NCBI GenBank assembly: GCA_036365145.1
Contig: JAEOAD010000001.1
Location: 106,579,001-106,643,000 of the forward strand
Direction: 5' to 3'
DNA from: Orientallactaga sibirica
Lineage: Eukaryota > Chordata > Mammalia > Rodentia > Dipodidae
DNA length: 64,000 nucleotides
The notes below the pieces were generated by a model, which worked only from the letters and a program-made list of their open reading frames with translations, did not search any database and was not told where the DNA came from. The position numbers and the translations under genes were made by a program. This document shows positions 21,220 to 33,300 of this stretch, in pieces. Within the stretch, counting starts at the first letter, position 1. The number at the start of each line of letters is the position of its first letter.

Positions 21220-24200
21220 AAATATATAAAATGTTTTAAAAATAAAATTCAAACTTTCAAGCAAATTAGAATTTCTGGAACTTGTGTCTGCTACCTTGAG
21301 CTTAAGAGCTTTCCAAACACTTAAAAGTTACTATACATGATGACATTAACACAACATTTTAAATTCTGAATAATGACTCCAAGACTCAGTGCACTAGTGT
21401 TTTCACAGTGTGGGGTAAAACCTGTGGAATCTAATGTAACAGTGGGAAAGCTCACAGATGGGGTTTGGTGTACACCTTGTCACTAACACATGACGTTTTG
21501 ATATAAAGGTAAAAGGAAAGTAATTAATTGATCTGAGAAGGCTATTAAAGACTCTTCCTTTCTGCACCCATCTCTGTGTGAGCAGATTTCCTTCACTAGC
21601 GATACTTAAACAAAAGCAGAATTGTAACAGTGTGATTGCAAAGGCAAATGTGAGTCCACCATCTTCAGTTGGATCAAACATTAAAGAGTAGGGCAAAATT
21701 GTAAAATTCCTCTCATTAGTTTTTCATTTTGAAAAGCTATTGATTTTTAAACAAATTACACCAACATGTAAGGCATTTTTTTTTCTTTTTCTTTTTTTTG
21801 GTTTTGCGAGGTAGGGTCTCACTCTGGTCCAGGCTGACCTAGGAATTAACTATGTAGTCTCAGGGTGGCCTCGAACTCTCGGCAATCCTCCTATCTCTGC
21901 CTCCCGAGTGCTGGGATTAAAGGCATGCGCCACCACGCCCAGCTATGGCATTTATTTTTAAATGAAAAAGTGTTTTAAATTTTAGTTGCTATTATTTGAT
22001 AGAAAAACGAAGCAGAATCTTTTGAAGGTGTCCTTGGTAATTTTTGAGTGTAAGGGGTTCTGAGTTCAAAGAGCTTGAGAATTGCCACTTTACTGAATAC
22101 AGAAGGGCTCACATGAGAGGAGCAATAGACAAAAAAAGTAAGTCATGATGGCACATGCCTATACTTCTAGTACTTGGGAGGCTGAGGCAGGAGGATTGCA
22201 AGTTTGTGCATGGTCTGGGTTATATACATCCTATCTCAAAAATGTTTGTTTTTTCAGGGAAGAGGAGATGGTTCTGTGGTTAAAGGCACTTGTTTGCAAA
22301 GCCTGCTAGCCCAGGTTCAATTCCCTAGTACCCACATAAAGCCAGATACACAAAGTGGCACATGCATCTGGAGGAGTTTTTTTGTAGCAGCAAGAGGTTC
22401 TGATAACCCATCCCCCCCAATACACACACACACACCTCTCCTTCTCCTTTTTCCCCCTCTCTTCCTCTCTGTTTGCAAATAATTTTAATTTTTTCAGACA
22501 AATACTTTTTTCCACTAGGAAAACTATTTTGCTCATTTATGATGTGGTTATGAGGTCTTTATGGAATAGACCTAATAAATAGACCTGTTACCTAATTATG
22601 CTATATTACACTTCAGGAATAAAAAGCAATATTTAACTTTCATGGAAATGGTGTTTTTTATCCCCCCAGGAAACTCAGTGTCACCTTTACATCTTGGAAA
22701 TAATTCACCTACCAAAGAAGTAAAAACTGTGAGTTTGTTTTCTATATTTTTAGGCAAAACAATTCTAGCATTTGTGTATTGTGTTAAGTATTCACTTTAT
22801 TGGTGTCATTCAAGGTCTAACTTCCTTTTCTAGTTTTATTAAGCTTTTAGAACAAGTTACATTAAAAATTTTAATGAAGGACTGGAGAGATGGCTTAGTG
22901 GCTAAGACTCTTGTCTGAGAAGCCTAAAGACCCAGGTTCGATTCTCCAGGTCCCATGTAAGCCAGATGCACATGGTGGCACATGCATCTGGAGTTCATTT
23001 GTGGTGGCTAGAGGCCATGGCCCAACTATTCTCTCCCCCCTTCCTCTCTTCCGCCTCCTCTCCCTCTCTGTGTCTCAATAAAATGAAGATCTTATGAAAA
23101 TGTTTCAATAGTACAATACTGTAGCCATTTTCAGGGACCTTAATCACTTCCATTGTCCTTAAGGCTAGCACATGGCATCACTATTGCTAGATTTTTCTAA
23201 GTGTTTGCAGAAACATGTTCAGATAAACAATTAAGTAGATGGTTCAACAAGTCCTTGAGATGCTTTGGAGTCCTTGTCTTTTGTCCTATTTTGTTTCATC
23301 CTGTATCTCTCCCACTCTCCTTATAGGAAAGGTTTCCATTTTCATGAAATCTGGTTAACCAGAAAGTCCTTTTGTAAGGACTTTTTGCTATTGCATATCT
23401 CAAAAATGTTTGTTTCAAAAGCATCCATGGTTTTACAGTTTTAATTATTTTTGAGTTAATTTTGTTTAAATTTAGGATGAGGTTTATTTTGTCTGCTGAT
23501 GGTTAGTTGTTGTGGTGCCTTTCTTGGTACTGTTAATTCTACCTGTTTTGCTTTTTCAAAATGATTTCAGCTATTCCAGTTCCTTTGCCTTCAGGTGTAC
23601 CCTCGAACCCCTCACTCATATCCACAAGAGAGTGCTGCCTTAATTGTAAGTCACAGTAGAGTTGCTGACATCTTGTCTTCACATGCACTCTTGATCCCCT
23701 CACCCATAGCCACAAGAGAATGCTGTCTTGATTGTAAGTCACGGTAGAGTCGCTGACATCTTTTCTTCACATGCACTCTAGATCCCCCCCACACTATCCA
23801 CAAGAGAGTGTTTCTATTGTAAGCCATAGCATCATTTTACCTACTGAATATAGAGTAGCACTTTCTCACCTCCCTTTCAGAGTCTTGTTTATTTTATGTG
23901 TAAGTCTAGGGTGTTGGTTGTATATAATGGGAAGAATACGTATCTCCTGCTCTATTTTGTTAATAGAAGAATCCCCAAATGTAGACTTGAGAAGTTTTTT
24001 TATATGTTCTAATATTGCTGTTCTCTATTCTTCATAGAAGCCCAGCAATAATGTATCTCCTACAAAGTCAAAGAAATCAAACAGGTTGATTGAGAATGCT
24101 TTGTCCATAAATAGTCCAACACTCTTCAACTCTTTAGGACCACCGCTGCGTCCAACAACCTGCCATCGTTGTGGCCTGTTTGGTGAGAACATTGCTCTTT

Positions 24201-27200
24201 AATGTCCACAGGATGATCATTATGTACATTTGGGGAATATTTCAGTTTGGCAGGTTTTAAACATGTGAAGTGGGCTGGAGAGATGGCTTAGTGGTTAAGA
24301 TGCTTGCCTGTGAAGCCTAAGGACCCATGTTTGACTCTCCAGATCCCACGTAAGCCAGATGCATAAGGTGATACATGCACAAGGTTGGACATGGACACGA
24401 GGTGGCACACACATCTGGAGTTAAAGTTTAAATAGTGGATGCCAGTTTTATATACCAATTCTTTGTCTTCAGTAACTAGCAGTAGCCTACCATTGGTCTT
24501 CACACTTTCCTATTTTTCCCTCCTCACTTGGCTATGACTTTTATGATTTTTTTAAGGTAAAGATACATTCTCTAAAAAACACAAACTGACACCCTTTATA
24601 AAAAGACAAAATATTTTCATATCCAAAGAAATTTGTTTCATGTCCATTCCCCATCTACCATTGTTCTTTGTTTTATTGTAAATTAATTTTGCCCATCATG
24701 GAATTTCACATAAATGAAACCATACATTTTAAGCTTGTTTGCTTAAATTTTATTAAATTTTATTTTACTTGGAATAATAATTTTCAGATTAATCTATGTC
24801 ATTTCATGTGTCATTATTTTTGCTTATTGCTGAGTAGTCCATTGCATGATTTTATCATAATAGTTTAAATTTTATCTTAAATTAACAGACAAAATTACAT
24901 GTACTTACCATATACAGTGTGATGTTTTAATACAACCTGTCTGTTTTTTTGCTGACAAATAATTTGGTTGTGTCCATCCTTTGGCTATCATGACTAGAAC
25001 TTAGTGCATTTTTGCCCATGTCTGTTTGTGGACTTGCCCTTTCATTTAGCTTGGATGTGGACCTAGGAGAATTTTTGAGTCAAAGGGTGGCTATATGCTT
25101 AACTTTGTAAGAAACCACCAAACTATTCCCAAGTTCTCTTCTTAGGCATTCCCACGAGTAGTAAGTTGTGCTTGTTCTAGCATGGTTCTAGTGAGTCTTT
25201 GATAATCACTCTTCTTGTGAGATCTTGTTCTTTCAATTTGTAGTTTTCTCATGATAATCATCTTGACCAATTTCTCTTTGCTTGCTGGCTATTTAGATAT
25301 TTATTTTTCTTAGTATCTTTTAAGGTTGAAGCATGCAAAACCAATTTTCTTGTTTTAATATTATCTATTTTATTCCACCTGGATACTGATGAGATTTCTA
25401 ATTTTTATTTCAGAAGCATGCCAGTTTTCCCAGGTCGTCATTTCCCCCTTTGGTTTTTAATGACATGTGAGAAGCCATTTGAGTTTGCTTGCATAAGTAC
25501 TTTTACTACAACCAGTGCTCTGTCTGCTTTTCTTTTTCTGTAATATGTGCACCAGGCTCTGTACTAGGAAAATCAGTTATGTTTCCTGTCTGACCTTGGT
25601 CCATTTTCATGCTTGCAGTCTTGTTGCATTATGAGAGAGTTTTGAAAGTTTAACCACTTCCTAATGATAAACAGCACAGTGGTCTGCAGATAGTCCATCT
25701 GCAGTGAAAAGCAGTGCAAATTGGTTGGCTTAGTCTCTAAACTGTCTTAATGGGCGTTGCTGAAACGGGTTATGTTCTGCAGGATCACTGAGGTGTTCCC
25801 AGTGCAAGCAGACATACTACTGCTCTACTGTATGCCAAAGGAGAGACTGGTCTGCCCACAGCATTGTCTGCAGGCCTGTCCAGCAAAGGTAAGTGTGGGG
25901 CTGTTTTTATTCGTTAGGGAATACTGAAAAGGTAGGGTTTTTAAAGTATTTAATCAGTCAGGCAGGTCAGAACTATGTAAAGTTGTCACAGTCTACTTAT
26001 TTATGGAAGCACAACAAAGTGTGCAGATCTGAGAATAGCCCTGCAGACTCAGCTTTTATCACTATAATTTCACTGATAAGTACGAGAAAGATTTAGGTCC
26101 TTGAGCTGGAGAGTTGGCTTAATAGTTAAGGTGCCTGCCTGTGGAGCCTAAGGGCCCAAGTTCAATTCCCCAGTGTCCACGTAAGCCAGCTACAAAAGGT
26201 GGTGCATGTGTCTGGAGTTCACTTGCAGTGGTGAGAAGCCCTGGCGCACCCATTTTCTTTCCCTCTCTTTCCCTCTCCCCCAAACTCAAATAAATAAAAT
26301 ACTTTTTAAAAAAAGATTTAGGTCCCAAGTGAATTTTAAATGGCTAGAGTTTTAGAATGCCTAATCACATATGCATTCTTAAATATTAGGAAGTTCACAG
26401 TAACTCTTGAGTTGTGCTTTTAAAATACACCTCTCTTGGGCTGGAGAGATGGCTTAGTGGTTAAGGCACTTGCCTGCAAATCCAGAGAACCCCAGTTCAG
26501 TTCCCCAGGATCTATGTAAGACAGATGCACAAGGTAGCACGTGCATCTGGAGTTTGTTTTCAGTGGCTGGAGGCCATGGCATGCCCATTCTCTATCTGCC
26601 TACCTCTTTCTCTCATTCACTGTCTCTCAAATAAGTAAATAAAAATAACTAAATAAATACACCACTCTTAGTTTCTTGGCATTTGCAAGTTTATAAAACA
26701 ATTTCACAAATAACCTCATTTGATCCTCACAACTCTGTAGTTAATGTAAGGATTGAGTCCATACTACAGGTTAGAAAACTGAGGTCTGTCAATTGTTGAG
26801 TTCCCTCTCACTGAGTAGCTTTTGGGGAAACCTCCAGTGTACACCCAGGGTGGACCACTACACAGGTGGCTCCAGGCCATTTTGCTTTTTCACCACTGTC
26901 ATTTTCTTTTTCTTTTCTTTTTTCTGAGAAAGAGAGATGAAGAGGCAGAAAGAAAGAATGGGTGCGCCAGGGCCATTTCAGCCACTGTGAACAAACTCCA
27001 GATGCGTGCACCCCCTTGTGGGCAAGCACAGCATTGCGCACTTGCATCTGGCTACACATGGGACCTGGAGATTGAAAGGGCATTCTTGGGCTTGGCCGGC
27101 AGGTGCCTTAACTGCTAAGCCATCTCTCCAGCGCACCACTGTCATTTTCTGCAAGAAAGCTTCTTCACCTGTTTGGTTTTGTTCATTGAGAATTTGATGT

Positions 27201-30200
27201 AATTGTGATTTAAGGACCCAACTCTTAGTTTTCTTTATAGTATAACTATTATAATTTTTTGTCATATTTCAGTTTGCACAAACTTGAAGATAATAAATCA
27301 ACTTTTGAAACAAAGAGCATTGAAGTTAAAAAAGAGGTATGATATGTCTTATTTTTAGAATAAAGTCAAGTGACTCTTATTTATTGAATTAAGACTTAGG
27401 ATAACTAAAATTTGGATTTATTTCTTCAATTCACCAGTGCTTATTTTTTAAAAATTCCCATTAAGTGTACATACAGTAGTGATGGCATTTGAGGACTGCC
27501 TTTGAGAATTGTTTATTTCCAGTCTTTTTCTAAAAAGTTCTTGAGGTGGCTCTCATTGGAACTACTTGAATTGTCTTTCTATGAATAACCCTACAAGCAC
27601 AAGTTCTCCTGCCATGGACGCTGCTCTTTAAAGTTTCTAAGGAGCATTTTTTTTTCTGTGTGTAGCTCTCCCAGTTTGATAACTTTATGGGTCAAATCTT
27701 TCACAAGTCTCTTTTTATCTGACTCACAATTTTTAGCTTACTGTAGCTGCACTTGCCATCTACTTTAAAAACTTTTTCATTCTTACAGTGGCATTAACAA
27801 GTATATATTTGAATTTTTTTTGAGAGAGCGAGACAGGAGAGAGAAAGAATTGGCGTGCAAGGGCCTCAGCCACTGAAATCAAACTCCAGATGCTTGCACC
27901 ACCTAGTGGGCATTTGCAATCTTGCATTTGCCTCATTTTTGTGTGTCTGGCTAATGTGGGATCTGGAGAGTAGAATATGGGATGGTAAGCTTCACAGGCA
28001 AGTGCCTTAACCACTAAACCATCTCTCATGCCCTGTATTTGAATTTTTAAATATTGCCAGGTGTGGTAGCTTGTAACTATAATCCCAGCACTTGGGAAGC
28101 TGAGTTAGAAGAATTGCATTGAGCTTTAGGCCGGCCTAAGCTACCAAGTGAGACTCTTTCAAAACAATTTATTTTTTGTTTGTCTGAGGTAGCCAAAGCT
28201 GGCCTGGAATCCACTATGTAGTCTCAGGATGGCCTTGAACTTCATGGCAATTCTCCTCTCTCTGCCTCCCCAGTGCTGGGATTAAAGGTATGTGCCACCA
28301 CACCCAGCTCAAAACAATTCCTTTTTTTAAATTATTATTATTTTTTATTGGCACCTTCTATACTTACATACAAAAAATATATGATATTTCCCTCCCATCC
28401 CCCATTCCACTTTAGAACTCCAATCTCCATCATATCCCCTCTCTCTCTCCATTAGTCTCTCTTTTAATTTGATATCATCTTTTTCTTTTATTTTGAGGGT
28501 CTTGCGAAGGTATTGCTAGGCACTGCAAGGTCATGGATATCGAGGCCAATTTCTCTCTGGGCAGTTGCATTGTAAGAAGTCATACCTTCCTTTGGCTCTT
28601 CCATTCTATCTGCCCCCTCTTCTGCAGTGGTCCCTGAGCCTTGGAGGGTGTGACAGAGGTGTTTCAGTGTTGGGCACTCCTCTATCCCTTCTTCTCAGCA
28701 CTATGTTGCCTTTTGGTGATCCCAGTGGTCATCGCCATCTGAAAAGAGAAGCTTTTCTAATCAGAAGTGAGAGTAGCGTTAATATGTGAACATGAACATT
28801 AAGTGCAGTGCCCCCAGGGAAGCTTGGTGGGAATAATATATACATTTAGTCAGACAAGAGCAGGCTTTATACCCCTCAGGCTCATGACCTCACCTGCCAT
28901 AGACTTTTGCTTAGGTTTTTCAGTACCAGGTATGTATTCCCTCCCATAGAGAGGGCCTTCAGTCCAATTATGGAGCAGTTGGTTACCCCAAGAGTAGACA
29001 TGCCACTATTGCACCTGTTCAGTCATTGGGCCTGTATGACCAAACTTGAATATTCAGTGTCCACTGTTTTCACTGCTGATGACTTCTGTCTCCCATATGG
29101 CTACATGCAGTGCAGCCTTTTCCAGCTTTCAGTTGGCTGGTCTACAGGGGAGAAGGTTTTCTGCTCAGCACCAGCTTGCTTTCTCAGTGACCTTGCCTCT
29201 CAGGCAAGAGATGTCTTCAGCAATAGGGTCTTACTACCTGTTTCTCAAGGGAAACCAAGGGCTTTGGCAAAAGCCTTTAATGTTTTGGAGGCTACTTGGA
29301 CCTCCTTGGCCAATAACTCACTGGAAGTTATCCCATCCCAGGTACTGAAAATTTTCTAGTAACAGTCTACAGCTTCTAGATGTGCCATTATTCAAAAAAG
29401 TAGGTTTACATAAGTCTTACTCACAATATCTTGAATTTTGATTGACCCTCCCCCTGCCCTTCTTTTATGCATTCTCTTCCCATGGCCTCACTTAGGCCAT
29501 TCCCCTCCCTGTAATCTGTTCTTCTACTTACATATGTGCAATGCCATACACTTAAGTCCTTCCCTTTCCTCCTTCCCTTATAGCCTTTTACCAGCTTACT
29601 GGTTTCTGGTACCTATTTTTGGTTCCAGTTCACTCAAAAGTCTATACATTTGTAGCTAGGATCCACATATGAGAGAGAACGTGTGATGTTTGGCTTTCTG
29701 AGCCTGGGTTACCTCACTTAGTATAATCCTTTCCAGATCCATCCATTTCCCTGCAAATTTCATAATTTCATTTTTCTTTACCGCTGAATAGAACTCCATT
29801 GTGTAAATGTACCACATCTTTATTATCCATTCATCTGTGGAGGGAACAATTCTTTTTTTTAATGTTGAACTAACTACTCCATATAACTTCTCTCCTCTTC
29901 TCCCCTCCCCTCTTCTTTCTCTCTTTCTTTTCCTCCCTCCTCCCTCCCCCTCCCCCTTCCCCCCTCCCCCCCCCCCCCCCTCCCCCCCTCCCCCCCCCCC
30001 CCTCCCCCCCCCTCCCCCTCCCTCCTCCTCCCCCCTCCCCTCCCCCCTCCCCCCCCTCCCCTCCTCCCTCCCCCCCTCCTCCCCTCCCTCCCCTCCCCCT
30101 CCCCTCCCCTCCCCTCCCCCCCCCTCCCCTCCCCCTCCCCTCCCCCCTCCCCTCCTCCTCCCCTCCCCTCCCTCCCCTCCCCCTCCCCCCCCCCTCCCCC

Positions 30201-30308
30201 CTCCCCTCCCCTCCCCTCCCCTCCCCCCCCCCCCTCCCCCCCCCCCCTCCCCCCCTCCCCTCCCCTCCCCTCCCTCCCCTCCCTCCCTCCCTCCCTCCCC
30301 TCCCTCCC

Positions 30309-30354
<46 letters not shown>

Positions 30355-33300
30355 GTTTTTCAAGGTAGGCTCTCACTCTAGCCCTGGCTGACCGGGAATT
30401 AACTATGGAGTCTTAGGGTGGCCTCAAATTCACAGTGATCCTCCTACCTCTGCCTCCCAAGTGCTGGGATTAAAGGCGTGTGCCACCATGGCTGGCCTAT
30501 ATAACTTTTCTTTAAAAATAAACTTAAGGTTATCTTTCCTGTGGCCACCTAAGTGCTGTGTTCCCTGTCTGTGGCTCTTAAAAGCTCTTGGAGGCCTTCC
30601 CTGCTCCTGGGCTTTCTTGTTTAAGCTTAAAAGTCAGGCTTTGATGTGCATTGAAAGATGTGCTTGCAAGTAACTCCTTCATGTCTTTTTTCAAACCAGA
30701 GTGATTATCCACTAGGAGATACTAAAGAGACAACTGCCAGTTCTGAGAAAATAATGTTTTCTGATTTGAGAAGCCTACAACTCAAGAAAACCATGGAAAT
30801 AAAAGTATGTGTTTTTCACTTATCATGGAGAGAAGCTTACAATCTAGTTACAGGATGTCTAATTAAAGTTGTAAAGATTGTTAAAATGGTATGCAATACT
30901 TGTTTTTTTTTTTTTAGAGGGAGGGTTTCACTGTAGCCCAGGCTGACCTGGAACTCCTTCTGTAATCCCAGGCTGGCCTTGAACTCACCGTGATCCTCCT
31001 ACCTCTGCCTCTCGAGTATTGGGATTAAAGGTGTGTGCCATGCCTGGCTGTGTGCAGTACTTTTTGTATCTTAGTTAGAAAACTTTAAGAAATTCAAACT
31101 TGCTCTTGTTCCCAATGAATTATTATGTCTGTTCTGTCTTTGAAAGGGTATGGTTACAGAATTCAAACACCCAAGTAACTTTTATGTACAGTTATATTCT
31201 TCGGAAGTTTTGGAATACATGAACCAACTCTCTACAAGCTTAAAAGAAACATATGCAAATATGGTGCATGAAGGAGATTATCTTCCTGCTAAGGGGGAAG
31301 TGTGTGTTGCCAAGTACTCTGTGGATCAGGTAACCGTACATTATTTACTGAGATGTGTGAGTTTATGAACCCCAAACTTTTGTGGTGGTGTTATTGTTTT
31401 TCTGAGGAGGGTCTCACTCTAGCCTAGCCTAACTAGAGTGGCCTCAAACTCATGGAGATCCTCCCACCTCTGCCTCCCTAATGTTGGTTTTAAAGGTGTG
31501 CGCCACCACACCTGGCTGTGAACTCCAAGCTTTTAATGCTGCATGAGGTGGTTTGCAGATTGCCTGCCATCACACTGTGGTCTCTCTCTCTCAGTATCCA
31601 TACTGTTTACCAGCTTCCTCATGCTCCAGACCTCCACAGCTCTGCAGCTTTGCTCTGAACTGGCTGCTTATGGACTGTTTGTATCTTGGCATTAGTATCT
31701 GAGGTACTAGTGCATAATAGTTGTTTTGGCTGGAGTAACTTTTGAATGTTTGTGCCTGTTTAAGGTGTTATAATTAGACAACGTTAGAATTTTCTAAGTC
31801 ATATTCTTAAAAAACAATGCTGACTTTTACATCGAGTGCCTGCATACTTTCATCCTTTTATCTGCCTGCTCCATACAGGCTGAGAGCTGCTGCTGCTGCT
31901 GCTGCTTCTTCTTCTTCGTCGTCGTCTTTTTCTTGTTTTGTTTTGTTTTTCAAGATAGGGTCTCACACTGGCCCATGCTGACCTAGAATTCACTGTGTAG
32001 TCTCAGGGTGGCCTCGAACTCACGGCGGCCTTGAACTCACAGCGATCCTTCTACCTCTGCCTCCTGAGTGCTGGGATTAAAGGTGTGTGCCACCACGCCC
32101 TGCTGCTTAGGGCTTCTTAAACTGAGACTGTGAAGTTCTATTTTAAAGCAGAATGTCCTGTGTTTGCCTTATAGACCTGGAACAGAGCAATAATACGAGA
32201 TGTCGATGTGCTACAGAAGAAGGCACAAGTCTTATATATTGACTATGGAAATGAAGAAATAATTCCAGTAGACAGAATCCACCAGTTACACAGAAGCATT
32301 GACTTGTTTCCTCCCTGTGTGAGTCTTTTACTTTCTGAGTTCCAATCAATGTCTCCAACCATTGTTTAGTTATGTCTCACTAGATCACTGTGCCTGCTAT
32401 TATATCTCTGACGGTGTAGATTAACTGACTTTGGTTAATTGGACTCATTTCTGTTATCCTTCATTTAGTTACACATTGTCTCATGTGAAAAATAACATTT
32501 CTTTTCCATATGGGTATCTTTGTGTGTTTGGTGTATAGGCATATATATGCCCTGTGGTGCCCCTTGCACTTGGCTATGGTGGGGTACTCTCATCTGTAAT
32601 GGCCAGGGGTATGTGAGCCCGGTTCCATCCATTCCTCTTCTACTTGTTCTTATTTGAGCCAGAAAATCTCAGCTTTAGCAATTCTTGGGTTTCTGCTCCC
32701 TTCTGGGACTGGAGTTACAGATGTATATGTCCAAACCCAGCTGTTCATGTGGGTCCTGGAGATTGAAATTGTGCAGTCCCTCAGGCCCCATTTGTGTAAG
32801 AAGTGCTCTTAACTTTTGAGCCATGTCTCCTGCCCCCGAGAAAGTAACATTTCTAGATACTTCTTATATCTGCTCTTTAAAATCAATCATTTTTGTATTA
32901 TATATAGTTGTGGAAAGTTCAGAATTTATGTAAAATTGAGGTACAATTTTTACTTGCATGAGTTTCTTAAGCCTTAGATTCCAGAAGTTAGCATTGTCAG
33001 TAGAAGTATCAGGAGTGATAAATAATAATCATACCTCAAAATGTCTGTCTGGGTTGTATTTGAAGGCCTTTGACAATTTTTTCATCATTAAATATGTAGA
33101 CTTTTTAAAAAAATTCAAATAGGGGCTGGAGAGAGAGCTTAACAGTCAAGGCATTTGCCTGCAAAGCCAAAGGATCCTTGTTCGATTCCCAAGGACCCAC
33201 ATAAGCCAGATGCACAAGGGGGCACACACTTCTGAATGTCATTTGCAGTGGCTGGAGGCCCTGGAGCACCCATTCTCTCTCCCCCCTCTTCCTCTCTCTC

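Noticed and set aside
24060..24182. The MYND exon as a possible processed pseudogene or separate gene.
   Set aside because: It has functional splice sites and correct phase, and continues into exon 5 with all zinc ligands kept.
28907..29359. 150-aa plus-strand frame.
   Set aside because: Antisense to the 3' UTR of a LINE-1; chance open frame.
29656..30391. Long open frames of Gly/Glu/Arg on minus and Pro/Ser on plus (194-235 aa).
   Set aside because: Translation of the low-complexity C/T tract; the minus frame merely runs from it into L1 ORF2. Not a gene.
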